The position numbers were made by a program, and so were the translations under genes. From Cristatella mucedo (lineage: Eukaryota > Bryozoa > Phylactolaemata > Cristatellidae), in NCBI GenBank assembly GCA_009760855.2, contig WPIO01000007.1, forward strand, positions 11,719,501-11,783,500: a DNA stretch of 64,000 nt, read 5' to 3'. This document shows, piece by piece, positions 20,575-30,999 of this stretch. Below the pieces are notes generated by a model that saw nothing but the letters and a program-made list of their open reading frames with translations, was not told the DNA's origin and made no database searches. The number at the start of each line of letters is the position of its first letter. Position 1 is the stretch's first letter.

Positions 20575-21015
20575 CGTGAAATAATGTACTTCCGTCTGTG
20601 ACTCCACAAAGCCACAAAAGCTATGTGAGTGTTACGCAGGAGAGTTTTATGTAGCCCACTCACAGCCTAAGCGGCGTTCGGTACACATTCGGTAGCCAAC
20701 AGACGTCATCTCATGCAACGACAAAAAAGTGAGAAGCGTAGCTGAGTCAGGAGAGCAGTTGAGGTAGTGAGTAGCGTGGAGTTAGCAGCTCAAGACTGCT
20801 AGGAAAGATGCACATTAGTCGGCAGCAGGAGAGTAGTTGTCGTTTCGCAAAAATCGCGGAAGTAAGTTCCACAGCCTAGGACCTGCAGATTAAAAGCTTC
20901 TGTCGCCAACGGTCTTAAAGCGAAGAAATGGAACACCTAGTTTATTGTCCATACAGGATCTGAGCGCACGAGTAGTCTGAGAAAACTGATGCAGCAGTTT
21001 AGCTAGCTAGGATTC
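20575..21015 (-). mobile_element. LINE-B 3' fragment
   Basis: It contains the minus-strand 3' UTR and the end of ORF2, matching the LINE-B copies at 3050-3480 and 45852-46175. Shared forward-strand words are GTGACTCCACAAAGCCAC, GGTAGCCAACAGACG, GTCGGCAGCAGGAGAGTAGT and CCTAGGACCTGCAG. Confidence 0.8.
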
Positions 21016-21134
21016 AACGATAATCGTTGGAGAGCATGCATCACGAAAATTGGTGGAGACCTAGAACGGAGCCCCGGGGGTAGAACCAGACTTCCAAGTC
21101 TCATCGGACCACTGCTGCCCGTTGAGAGATTGTT

Positions 21135-21365
21135 TAGATGATTTAACAGCATCATTTGTATAGCGGCAGGGGAGTCTTAAAAGCAATTTCCGACGGCTTG
21201 CAGTGGGCAATAAGGAGGACGCATACAAATACAGGATACAAATACAAATACAGGACGCAATACAATACGCCAGCTGCGGGACTCAAACCCACGATCTCTG
21301 GTTCTTGAAGAGCCAGCATCAGAATCTCCTGGCGAATACTCAAAGGGACAAAGGTCTGATAAGTT
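21135..21365 (-). mobile_element. SINE-1 copy with internal short-repeat expansion
   Basis: The minus-strand family body is present, with B box GGGTTTGAGTCCC (forward GGGACTCAAACCC). Between the core and the B box, about 50 bp of TACAAATACAGGA-type repeats (21217-21270) expand the element. Confidence 0.75.
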
Positions 21366-21608
21366 GAACTCGCCGGCCGCGGCCGATGCCGTCCACCGCA
21401 GAGGCGGCGTCCGCGAGCGAGCGCGGCAGCTGCAGGGTGGGCGCGAGGCCCTGTCACAACCTGACAGCCAGACCGGCCGGAAGCGCCGGGGAAGAAGGCT
21501 GACGAGCTTCCGGTGGCTGTCACGCCCACCCCAGGCTGCCGACACGCACGATCGGAGCTCGAGGCCAGACCCGCAGCGGGCAGTGGTGCAAGCAGCGCGC
21601 TTTGGTTT

Positions 21609-21645
21609 GAGAGAGAGGCAGACAGAGAGAGGCAGACAGAGAAAA

Positions 21646-21730
<85 letters not shown>
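21609..21730. repeat. (GA)n tract with GACA start
   Basis: GAGAGGCAGACA units pass into about 75 bp of nearly pure GA. Confidence 0.95.
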
Positions 21731-21731
<1 letters not shown>

Positions 21732-21780
21732 CCTCGGCAGGGAACCGTCGCCTCACTCAGGACGCCGTGCCAACTGCCCG

Positions 21781-21808
21781 CCGAGAGAGCCGCATGCGGC
21801 TCTCTCGG
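21781..21808. other. perfect 28-bp palindrome
   Basis: The left half is CCGAGAGAGCCGCA and the right half TGCGGCTCTCTCGG; they are exact reverse complements with no spacer. It lies about 1.6 kb upstream of Lox5 exon 1. Confidence 0.9.
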
Positions 21809-22097
21809 TTGCGGTCGAAGTCGGCCCATTTCATGTCTGCCGACTACAATTGTCATCGGGCCTTCCCATCCGGCTGGAGTCCGGCCCGGCCGAGGGTGGG
21901 TGGGAAGCGAAATGTTGTCCGCCTGTTTACGCTTCCGCCCTTAGGCACACTTACCATGAAAAAACCTCGCTACTAGATCTTGTCATGCTGGCGCAGTGGC
22001 TGCGGCCGAGTCAATAGTCCAAACCTCAGCAGCTAACCTACCGAGTTGTCAAGTGGGAGCTCGTGACCGCTCTACGAACGACGCCCGGTGCGAGAAA

Positions 22098-22099
22098 AT

Positions 22100-22157
<58 letters not shown>
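22098..22157. repeat. (GA)n tract
   Basis: Pure GA dinucleotide repeat of about 58 bp, some 1.3 kb upstream of Lox5 exon 1. Confidence 0.95.
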
Positions 22158-22158
<1 letters not shown>

Positions 22159-22639
22159 ATAGACAGATGGAGACGGAGACAGACGACAATGACGAAGAGT
22201 CAGAGCAGAGACGGAGATTCAAAGCACGACAGAGAGACAGAGGTTGAGCAAGAAAGAGACTGAGGGAGAGTGGAACAGGCTGACAGAGAAAGTGATTGAG
22301 ACAGGTCTAGCAAGAAAGATCAAGACATGGAGAGATAGATTCGGGAACAGAGTGAGGTGGGCAGGACGGGAGCAGCGAGTTCTCAGCGAATTCATTTGCG
22401 GATTTGGCAGCGAAGCTTGATGCCGACCGAATGAGGCCCCCGAACTGGGGAGCGCTGTCAAGGCGCCGATCCCCCCTCCCCCCCCCCGCTTGCGGGAGGA
22501 GAGAAACGGAGGCAGCCTTTGCGCCACCAGCTTACAATGATGGGCATTTAGCTTTGTTAAAGAGCTTCTCCCGATACTTACGGCCCATAGCGGGCAGCCA
22601 TAATGGCCCGCCGCGAACAGTAGAAAAACGCTTAAAGGA

Positions 22640-22681
22640 TATTTAAGCTCTCGCACGATTTCCGCGATTCCAGTTGTCAGT
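22640..22681 (+). promoter_or_regulatory. candidate distal core promoter for Lox5
   Basis: An AT element ATATTTAAG (22640-22648) stands in otherwise GC-rich DNA. The initiator-like TCAGT at 22677-22681 follows about 38 nt downstream. Use would give a 5' UTR of about 0.75 kb. Spacing is slightly longer than the usual TATA-initiator distance, and a promoter nearer the start codon is equally possible. Confidence 0.3.
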
Positions 22682-22770
22682 GCTCGCGACGCGGCGCGAC
22701 ACGCTACGAGCGCGACCGCGGCGGCCGCTCACCGTTCGGGCTCGTCGGCTGTGCGTCCGCCACTCAGCAT

Positions 22771-22904
22771 CCGCCTTCGGTCAGAGACCGGCGTCGCAAT
22801 CTCTAGACGATGACGAGAAGAGGTAGAGACTCTGCGTCCGCCTTCGGTCAGAGACCAGCGTCGCAATCTCTAGACGATGACGAGAAGAGGTAGAGATGGG
22901 ACGG
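22771..22904. repeat. 67-bp tandem duplication upstream of Lox5
   Basis: Two copies with a 67-bp period (22771-22837, 22838-22904) match over 59 bp with one difference. Each holds CCGCCTTCGGTCAGAGACC and TCGCAATCTCTAGACGATG. The near identity implies a recent duplication or gene conversion. Confidence 0.9.
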
Positions 22905-23354
22905 ACATCGTTGGCGACTACTGCACGCAGCCGGCGACGAGCGGGGCGCGACAGGTACGCGAATCGGACGCATGAGGTGACGGCGGTCAGCCGTGTCGCC
23001 GCTGCTCCGCCGGTGACACGGCGGCTCGCCAAGCGGCAAGCGCTGCGCCACCGCCCCGACAGAGGTCAGGGCCGTCAGCCTCTCGCGTATTCGCGGAGCG
23101 TGCAAGTATCGCTGCGGCGAACATCCGTCTAAAGGCGGACGCCGTGGCGTCGCGGGGGCCGCAGGCGGCGGCGGCGCGAGCGCTGACATAGTTCGGCAAG
23201 TCCGCCCTCTGGTGGCGTGTCAGCAGCACCGACTGCAGCGCCGCTGCCGGCAGGGGCGAGGGCGACGGCGGCGACGCAGGAAGCGTGCGTGGGCCCGGCC
23301 CGGCCGGTGAGCGAGCGAGCTAGCCCTCGGAGGCAAGCTCCCGGTACCCTGCCG

Positions 23355-23377
23355 ATTGGCCCGCCCCCAGACACGTG
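23355..23377 (+). promoter_or_regulatory. Lox5: CCAAT box, GC box and E-box just before Lox5
   Basis: An inverted CCAAT (ATTGG, 23355-23359), a GC box (CCGCCCC, 23361-23367) and an E-box CACGTG (23372-23377) stand within 70 bp of the first ATG. This arrangement suits a TATA-less CpG-island promoter with a very short 5' UTR. Motifs are seen; promoter use is inferred. Confidence 0.4.
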
Positions 23378-23424
23378 ACCGGCACCGGCGCTACAATTGT
23401 GGGCGCTTCACCTGAGCGGCGTAC

Positions 23425-23950
23425 ATGCTGCCACAGAAGGGCGTCCGCAACCCCCAGAGCTACGGGATGAGCTCCGCGTACTACGGAGGCGGCGGCTTGG
23501 TGCCGGGATCCCTTTCCGCAAACGCGGATCCCGTGTCAGCGTACTATGACGCCGGTAAATATTCGGAGAGCCACCAGTACGTCTTGCAGAGCGGGCACGG
23601 CCACGGTCACGGCTGCGACGGAGGCGACGCGGCGGCGGCGGCCGCCGCGCACCTATCTCCGGGCGCAGCGTTTCCTCGATTTCCGCCGTACGATCGCCTG
23701 GTGCACAAGGCGGGATACGAGTCGACGGGCCATCTGTCCGGCGACGCTTTCGCAGCCGCGGCTGCAGCAGTGCGGTTCAACCAGTCGCAAGTTCCGCAGT
23801 TCGCACACGACATGCACAGAAATAACGCGGCGGCGGCCGCGGTTCCGGCGCGGGCGCCGTTTCCCGGCTCGTACGGCGCACCGCCCAACATGATGACTGC
23901 GTCTCCGTCCGGTCTACCGATATTCCCGTGGATGCGCACGGCCATCTCCG
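23425..23950 (+). CDS. Lox5: Lox5 Hox transcription factor, exon 1
   Basis: Encodes residues 1-175 plus the first base of codon 176. The segment is Ala, Gly, Ser and Tyr rich, with a HGHGHG stretch (58-63) and three polyalanine runs (69-75, 110-115, 135-139), as in many Hox N-termini. The hexapeptide IFPWMR (166-171) binds PBC/Extradenticle cofactors. The exon ends at a consensus donor GTGAGT at 23951, giving a phase-1 intron between hexapeptide and homeodomain, the usual Hox position. An in-frame TGA 12 nt upstream limits the start to ATG 23425 or ATG 23467. The second gives an N-terminus MSSAYYGG, resembling the MSS-Y start motif of Hox proteins, and has G at -3 where the first has T, so 23467 may be the true start. 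It acts in the nucleus in axial patterning. Confidence 0.9.
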
Positions 23951-24119
23951 GTGAGTCGCCGCGCCGCGTGCCAGCGTGCTGAACGACAGACTCTCGCACG
24001 TACGCGCCCGATCGCACAGTGGCTCGTGGTAGGCAGATAAGTCGCCACTCGCTAATCTCTTGGCGGCGACCGCAGCGGCGCGAGCGTCGCAGAGCGCTCT
24101 CGCCGCCCGAACTCGCCTT

Positions 24120-24130
24120 CCCCCCCCCCC
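24120..24130. repeat. poly-C run (11)
   Basis: Uninterrupted C homopolymer in the 5' part of the Lox5 intron. Confidence 0.9.
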
Positions 24131-24634
24131 ATCCAGCGAGTCCGTCCGGAGCGACCGAGTCTGGAAGCCGGAACGGAGGGGGCTACGAGGCGCTCTGACG
24201 TGCTCGCAAAATGGCGTACCCAGAGGGTCGTCGCGACGCGGCTGAGTTGGGGCGATTGGTGTTCTCCGTTCGAGTCGAGCTGAAAATCGCCACGCTCTTA
24301 CCGCCCTTACCCCGAACCACCCCTGGCCCACCGCTCGCAGTGTCGCTGTGCTGCCCACGCCGCCTGCGATTGATGTCCTATCCGAATAATCATTTTTACT
24401 AGGGCCTAATCATCATCGCGGCTATAGCTGCCCCTCAGCCGCTGCTGCCGATCGCCTGATAACGGTCTGATCTCTTTTGATCTGGCCACCAACCAAGCGC
24501 CCCATGCCGACGCTGCGTCGCATGTTAATAAAAATATACCGGAAACCTTTCGGCCTTCGCGCACACCGCTGACTTCGGTTGGCTACCGGACTGAACGAGA
24601 CGTCCGATCGGAGCGCACTGCTCTCTCTCACACA

Positions 24635-24741
24635 TATATATATGTATATATATATATATATATATGTATGTATATATATATATATGTGTGTGTATATATA
24701 TATGTATATATATATATATATGTATATACATATATATATAT

Positions 24742-24775
<34 letters not shown>

Positions 24776-24776
24776 G
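24635..24776. repeat. (TA)n/(TATG)n/(CA)n compound microsatellite
   Basis: About 140 bp of TATATA with TATG and ACACAC interruptions inside the Lox5 intron. Tyr/Ile-rich ORFs over it are artefacts. Confidence 0.95.
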
Positions 24777-25012
24777 CCGTTTTCTGACCGGTGTCTGAGT
24801 CTGCTCATCCCGACTACGGCGGATTAGTAGCCAGGCAGAGCGTCAGCAGCAGCGGTAGCGGGACGAGCAGTCGCGTGACTCGCCTTCGTCCGAACACCGT
24901 TGTCCCGCAGACGCTCACGACTAACATCGTGCACCGGCAAGAGCGTCCATCATTTTCTGTTCGTCTGCGTTGCCCCAGCTTAACCTCTCGCACCCAGCCC
25001 ACTCTTTCTTTT

Positions 25013-25013
25013 C

Positions 25014-25060
<47 letters not shown>
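25013..25060. repeat. (CT)n tract
   Basis: Pure CT dinucleotide repeat in the Lox5 intron. Confidence 0.95.
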
Positions 25061-25061
<1 letters not shown>

Positions 25062-25149
25062 CCCGCTTTGGGCCACTGCGGCAAAACGAAGTAAAAGAGT
25101 GCGAGTAGAGTTCTGCTCATTCAGCCGCCAAGTTCTTGTGTAGTAGCAG

Positions 25150-25315
25150 AAGAGCCTCTGTCGCTAGCACTCCCCCAACCCTCCCCCCTGGCAGCATGCA
25201 AATGGAAAACTAAGGGTTGCCTGCGGCGGGGCTTGAACCCACGACCTACGACGTGAAAAGCAAGAGTATCTTACCCCAGGGCTATTACCCGAACCAGCTG
25301 TCCTGAATCGCCGCA
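25150..25315 (-). mobile_element. SINE-1-type copy in the Lox5 intron
   Basis: The minus strand carries a tRNA-like head: B box GGGTTCAAGCCCC (forward GGGGCTTGAACCC) and A box-like TAATAGCCCTGGGGT. The body is diverged, with a C-rich insertion and an octamer-type ATGCAAAT at about 25197. It is the only transposon recognised within the gene. Confidence 0.65.
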
Positions 25316-26219
25316 GGCAGAGGCTCTCCCCTCCTAGCTCCGCCTTCGCTGCAGGCGCTGCTGTTATAAGCATTTTCCAGCACAGGAGCGAGCTGCTAAT
25401 TTAACCCCGCGGGACGCCAATAGCGGCCGCTGGAGCCTTCGTCGAAAGCCGCAAGGTCAGCAAGGCCGACGTCGCATCTGCCGCGGTGATGGGTTAACTG
25501 GCTTTTCTGTTCGCAGCCTTCGCCAGGACTTGCCGAAAGTGCGGCTGAGCGCGACGTTGGCCAATTTAGACGAGAATGGTGCAGCAGCTGGCCTCCCTCG
25601 CGTTCGTCCGAACTATGCAGACAGCCTGGCTGGCTGGCTGGCCGCTAAGCTGATTCGAAAGAGCCGCTGAACTCAGCTCCTTATCTAGTGTGCCGCTGTC
25701 GTTTAAGTGAACGAAGGACGGTCTCGCACGTCTTTCATTCTCGCCGCTCTCCCTCCTTCTCATTCTCTGTTTCTTCCTCTTGTGCGACGAGTGCTGTGGC
25801 GTGTGCAAGTTCGGGCCTTCGTAGGCGCTGTCGCCAAGCGAAGCAGCACCCCTTCCGACAGCATATCCGATCTCGATCCGATACGAGTCCTCCTTTCTGT
25901 CTGTCTGTCCTTCGCATTCGCTTCTGGCTCCGAACCAATGCACTGCCGGTGGTGACGTGGACAATTCCCGCCGTCTCTGCTCACCGAACTTGAAGTCCTG
26001 CCCTGCTTCGTGTTTCGCACGAAGGCGAAGCCTGTGAATCCGTTTCCGGTCTCTCCTAACGCGGTAAGCCGTCCCTTGTGACGGCTCGTGCCGCTCCCGC
26101 CGCTCGAGCTACTCGCGTGCCGCAGCGGCTCTCAACAGTCGGTCCGAACTCGCGATCCTCCTTCATCCCCAGCCTTTGTTCTGTTCAGTCACGTGACTTC
26201 CTATCTGTCGCGGCTCTCT

Positions 26220-26223
<4 letters not shown>

Positions 26224-26293
<70 letters not shown>
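26224..26293. repeat. (CT)n tract
   Basis: About 68 bp of pure CT in the Lox5 intron, opposite in strand sense to the GA tract upstream of the gene. Confidence 0.95.
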
Positions 26294-26295
<2 letters not shown>

Positions 26296-27329
26296 CTGTC
26301 GACGCAGGCAGATGAGCGCCCGTCGCCGGTGGTTTTCCGACGGGATCACCTCCTACCCCGATGGCAGCCAGCTCGGCGGTGGCAGCGACGCCTGCTCTCG
26401 GACCCGCCCCCCGGACCATTCCGACTGATTCTGCGAGTTGTGCAGCAGCCTTTCTAACTGACGCCACCTCTTGCCCGACCGTGGCGCGCATCGACGCGTT
26501 GGCAGTGGAGTGCTTCGTCTCGCGCGATTCTTGACGTCATCCGTCGAGTGTAGGACAACGTCCAGCAATTTTCACTTCGCTAGAGCGATCGATCGTGTCG
26601 CTTCTTGGCCTGCTGGGCCAGCCGCCCGTTCTGCGCCCGGTGTTGGCGCTGGGACTTGCCGTCGAGCAGGTGTGCGAAGCCCTAACCCCGCCCCTCACGC
26701 CGTCAACGCTCATTCAGCTGTAGCTGCGGTGGGAATGTTAACAAAACAGCACCCTGGACCATTCGTTAACGGCTTTAGCTCCGGTCACCGGAAAGGGAGC
26801 AGTACCTAACCAGTAGGCAAGGTTTTTTTTGGAAACTGTAGCGGAGCAGTGTGGCGGCAGCCACCCGCAGGCTCAATCCCGCGTACTGGGCTGTCGTGAC
26901 CGGCTACCGCCGCGGTTACGGCCTTTAGGACCTCGCTCGCCTTCTTTGAGGCCGCGGTTCGTGACACTACGGCAGCCGACGAGCTGCTTAGGTGTTTTCA
27001 TTAAAAACAACGTCTTCTGGCCGTCGAGGGCGAGAACGACCGAGAACGCGGCAGCTGGGCAAATAGCTGTACACGGCGGCCGGCAGCAAGCGTGACGCGG
27101 CACGGTATCCCTGCACGAGCAGCGCTTCCGGCCGCCGTAGTCGGGCGGCGGCGGCGGCTCTTTCGCCTCGCGAGCGAGCGATCGGTCGCGCCGCGCCCCC
27201 TGGTGGGCGCGAAGCGTCAGAAGACCGGGGATGGGGTGGCTGGACGAAGTCCTTGACCCGTCATCTCACTCGGCTCGCACGCCGTTACTTCCGAACCGGT
27301 TGCCTACTTCGACTGCCATGACCGGTCGC

Positions 27330-27381
27330 CGTGGCGACGCTCTCGCCACGTTCTCGCCATCGTGGCGACGCTCTCGCCACG
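27330..27381. repeat. tandem identical hairpins before the Lox5 acceptor
   Basis: A 31-bp unit is repeated; the 21-nt core at 27330-27350 recurs exactly at 27361-27381. Each core is an inverted repeat, arms CGTGGCGA/TCGCCACG around CGCTC. The second ends 72 nt before exon 2, within the range where branch points and splicing regulators lie. Confidence 0.9.
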
Positions 27382-27386
27382 GGTAG

Positions 27387-27758
<372 letters not shown>

Positions 27759-27837
27759 TGCGGCGGCCAGCGCTACGGCCGCTGCAGCCACCCTCTCTCT
27801 TGCACGCTCCCGCCCGCGAGGCGTCGGTCGGATGTAG

Positions 27838-27894
27838 CTGAGCTGCTGCTGCAGCGACTGCCACAGCTGCTGCTGCTGCAGCACTGCTGTCGGT
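27838..27894. repeat. CTG/CAG-rich stretch in Lox5 3' UTR
   Basis: GCTGCTGCTGCAGC and GCTGCTGCTGCTGCAGC are separated by about 10 nt. They can fold on each other or within themselves as CUG hairpins in RNA. Confidence 0.8.
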
Positions 27895-27938
27895 GACGAG
27901 CTCGTGCGCCGGTGCGGCTTTGCTCAAACTGTATTATT

Positions 27939-27955
27939 TGTAAATAGTGTACATA
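27939..27955 (+). promoter_or_regulatory. Lox5: two tandem Pumilio-type elements
   Basis: TGTAAATA (27939-27946) and TGTACATA (27948-27955) both fit the PUF/Pumilio consensus TGTANATA. They are one base apart, about 180 nt after the stop codon, in an AU-rich patch within GC-rich DNA. Post-transcriptional repression of Lox5 mRNA is inferred. Confidence 0.5.
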
Positions 27956-28724
27956 AATGCGAATTCGCATCTAAATGAGATTGGGCGAGAATGCAGCAGC
28001 GCGGCAGCTACAGCGCGGCGAACATCTGGTGAGGCGTCGCTCAGCTGCAGAGCCAGCCCAGTTTTCGCACGAGAGGAAAAGGTAAAAGCTAACGGCCGAC
28101 GACGCGCCAGGCGAACCGGGCAGACACGAAAGCGTGCTGCACTCGGGCGGCCTGGCCGCTCAAGCCGCCTACGTCAGTTCGCCTACGATTAGCCGCCTTG
28201 GGCAGCGTGAGGTTAGGCCGCCGAACTCCCCCCCCCCCCCATCCATACCGCGCTCAATGGCTCAATGTGTGCAAGCCCACCGGCGTAGGCGGCTAGTTGA
28301 GCGCCCAGCAAACTCGACTCCAACCGCAAGATGGCCTCGCGTGAGCTCTGGCTGCCGCGGCTAGGTGCTGAGCAAGGAGCAAAAACAAGAGCGAAAGCAG
28401 CGCGGCGAGCGGCGGTGGCGCCGTCCTCCAGACTGCACCTGTCGCTCTCTCCGAGGACCCTCGCTCAAGCGTCGCGCCGAGCGCATCGGAGCCCGCTACA
28501 CGCTAGCGACCGCCATAAACGGCCGCCATTGCTCCTCCGTGCAGCCATCGTTCATCGAGCGCGTCTGTCAGAATCTGTTCGCGGCTCCATCACGCTCGGG
28601 TATTGGGGCGGGCGAGAGCACTTGCAAGGAAGTCAGTCACTCGTCGAACCCTGCTCGGAGCCTGCTGATGCTGCTGCGACGGAGCTCAGCTGGAGCGACG
28701 CGAGGCGAAGCGAGCTCTCTCGCT

Positions 28725-28885
28725 GGTTTGGGCCAGCAGACGAGGTGCTCACCTTCAATGACCAAGGTCAAGGTGATATTTGATGACCGAAGTCGTGGGC
28801 TCATGCCTCATGGCACATGTGAGGCGCACGAGTAGAGATACGTTCTAATTTGGCGCTATAGAGGTATATATATATATATATATAT
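28725..28885 (+). mobile_element. SINE-2 copy, diverged, with TA tail
   Basis: GCTGGTTTGGGCCAGCAG (A box region), GAAGTCGTGGGCTCATGCC (B box region) and GAGTAGAGATACGTTC... GGCGCTATA are in family order. The ATT tail is replaced by about 22 bp of TA repeats at 28864-28886. Confidence 0.65.
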
Positions 28886-29025
28886 AATAGAATATTTTCT
28901 GCGGCAAACCTTGCGACAGCACGTCCCTTTACCGCCAGCGCTATCTTTTTTCACTGCCTCCACCAGCTACCCTTCCCTGCAATGCCACCGCAGCGCCAAT
29001 CCGGAGAGCAAGAACGAGATGCAGC

Positions 29026-29031
29026 AATAAA
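29026..29031 (+). terminator. Lox5: candidate Lox5 polyadenylation signal
   Basis: AATAAA in GCAGCAATAAAGGCCGCG, the first canonical hexamer after the Lox5 stop codon. No transcript data support use. Confidence 0.3.
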
Positions 29032-29089
29032 GGCCGCGATAATGTCGAGCTTGTAAAGCTGATGACAGATAGCCGAATTTAAGGAACGC

Positions 29090-30125
29090 GACTCGCGTGT
29101 CCCTGCCTCAAAATGGAACCCAAGTCGCCGCCGCCGCCGCTGGGTCGGTATTGCACGCGAACGCTCGGCCGCCGAGTCTTCCTTCCACCCGTCCAGGTCG
29201 CCTCATTCGTCAGCCGGGCGGACTGCGAACTAGACGGAAGTGCTGCTCTGTCAGTGTCTGTCTGTCTCTCTGTCTGTCTGTTTCTCTGTCTCTCCCTCTC
29301 TCTCGGACATGGTGCAGAGTGCGGCACTCAGTGACGACCCATCCTCGTCGGTCGGCGCGCCGCCGCCGCCGCCGCCGCCGCCGCCTGTCCGCTCCGCAAG
29401 ACTGATGATAGGCCAGCCGAAGGCTGCTTAGCGGCCGAGCCACTCTGCCGCCGACGGTACGATATGCTTTGAAGCGGGATTAGCAGCGACGTACGCAGTC
29501 TGCCGTGCGGACGCGATAACTCGCGCTTGACAGGACGCGCGTCACGCTTGAGCTGCGGCGGCCCGACTGGGCTGCTACCGCCGGTGCGGGTGGGCATCGA
29601 GAGCGCTCGCGCGCCTGCGGTGGGTCTTTCGCCATTGACGACCGCCGCGTCCGCTGAGACGCCGCCGCCGCAGCCGCCCGTCGAGTCGTTCGACACTGCC
29701 GCGCGCGCGCCGCTGTCCCGAACGCGCGCTCGCGCGCCCACCGGTCGGGTTTGGCGGCGACGGTCGTGGCGAGCTTCCTGTCGAGTCGTCCGCGCGTACG
29801 AGGCCGCAAGGCCGGAGCACCTTCCGCGACAGCGATCGGTGTGGCATGCGCGCGCGACGTGTCCGACGAAGTCGCAAGCTAGGCGCGGGCGAGAGGCGAC
29901 CCTCGCTGAAAGGAGTGAGAGCGCGAGCGAGCGAGCGGACTGCCGACCCGCTGACATCGAGAGCGCCGACGACGCGGCGGCGGCGGCGCTCCAGAGCCGC
30001 TGCCCGGCGGAACGCGGCGCGTGCGGCGCGCATCTAAACTGCTCCTCAGTCGAGCTGCTCCCCCTTCGGAGGTCTCTCGCTGATCGGCGGAGTGAAATTC
30101 GCACCGGCGGGCGTGGGGGGGGGGC
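29090..30125. other. CpG-rich region, no gene recognised
   Basis: CpG-dense DNA with a CTGT microsatellite (29250-29305), a CCG repeat (about 29360-29386) and a G10 run (30115-30124). Arg/Ala-rich ORFs up to 258 codons on the minus strand have no known domain. Confidence 0.5.
29250..29305. repeat. (CTGT)n/(CT)n microsatellite
   Basis: TCTGTCTG and CTCTCTC units. Confidence 0.9.
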
Positions 30126-30177
30126 ATTGCTGACGAATGTGGCACCGTAATGGTGATGCTAAAGTTAAAGTTAAAGG

Positions 30178-30340
30178 TTAGTCGATTCAGCAGCCTCGTT
30201 TACATAGCGGCCGAAGAGCCTGGGCGGCTGTCGCTACGGCGTGCATTGGGCAATAAGGGATCTTCCACTGCGGGACTCGAACTCACGACCTGGGTCGTGA
30301 AGAGTGAGCACCTTACCCCCTATGCTAAGGAGAGCTCTGA
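30178..30340 (-). mobile_element. SINE-1 copy
   Basis: On the minus strand: B box GAGTTCGAGTCCC (forward GGGACTCGAACTC), core GCAGTGGAAGATCCC, tail ending GGCTGCTGAATCGACTAA. The head is nearly complete, with forward GAGCACCTTACCCCC. Confidence 0.8.
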
Positions 30341-30999
30341 CGCGCGGCGTCAGCGCGCCGGCACGCGTTAAGTATAGAGGCATGGCCCGATACGGCGACA
30401 TATAGAAAGGAAGTTGAAAGCCTACTCGCAATCGAGCATTTCCTGCGTCTCTGCATGTAGTCCTTGACGCACTTACGCTAGCTACTCTAGGCATATAGCC
30501 CTGGAGATCCCTTTCAATTTATCGCACAAGCGCAGGCTTGAACGCAGTTTCAAGAAGTGTGAGTCTGACGAGTCTATCTAGCCCATCTAGTTAGTACTAG
30601 CAAACTACACCCAGTTTACCTCCTCCCTTTTTTATTAAGATTCTCGAAAAGATTTTCCCATAGAAGCTTGTTTAATGCTATGAAAAGAATGAATTTTCAG
30701 AACAATGCCAGCTGGGATTCAAGTAAAATAAATTACATTGAAACTGCTCTTCTCCGTATAACCAACCTTATCATAAGCAGCAACGATAACACTGTCGCTG
30801 TCACTGTCCTGGCCCTGCTGGATTTGAAGCTGTCGTTCACAATGTCCTACTTGAAAGATTTACAACAGCGATCGGTCTGGTAGACGAGGCGATGGAGTGG
30901 TTCAGATTGAACTTTTCCAATCGTGTTCACTCCGTATCGATAGGGTTCAGGTCTCATCCACAAAACCAGTAATCTGCGAAGTCTCGCAGGGGTCAACGG

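Larger units (their letters stand above)
27759..29031 (+). other. Lox5: predicted Lox5 3' UTR and downstream region
   Basis: The first AATAAA after the stop codon is at 29026-29031, so the 3' UTR could extend about 1.27 kb. A shorter form with a variant signal is possible. The region holds CTG repeats, tandem Pumilio-type elements, a poly-C run (28228-28240), a YY1-like AAGATGGCC (28328-28336) and a SINE-2 copy. ORFs of 150 and 156 codons at 28331-28835 have no recognised domain. Confidence 0.4.

Noticed and set aside
23607-24358. Antisense ORFs (136 and 193 codons) over Lox5 exon 1
   Set aside because: They are shadows of the GC-rich Lox5 coding strand and intron.
24365-24378. CGATTGATGT in the Lox5 intron as a Hox-PBC autoregulatory site
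   Set aside because: It departs from the TGATTNAT consensus at the first base, and single near-matches are common.
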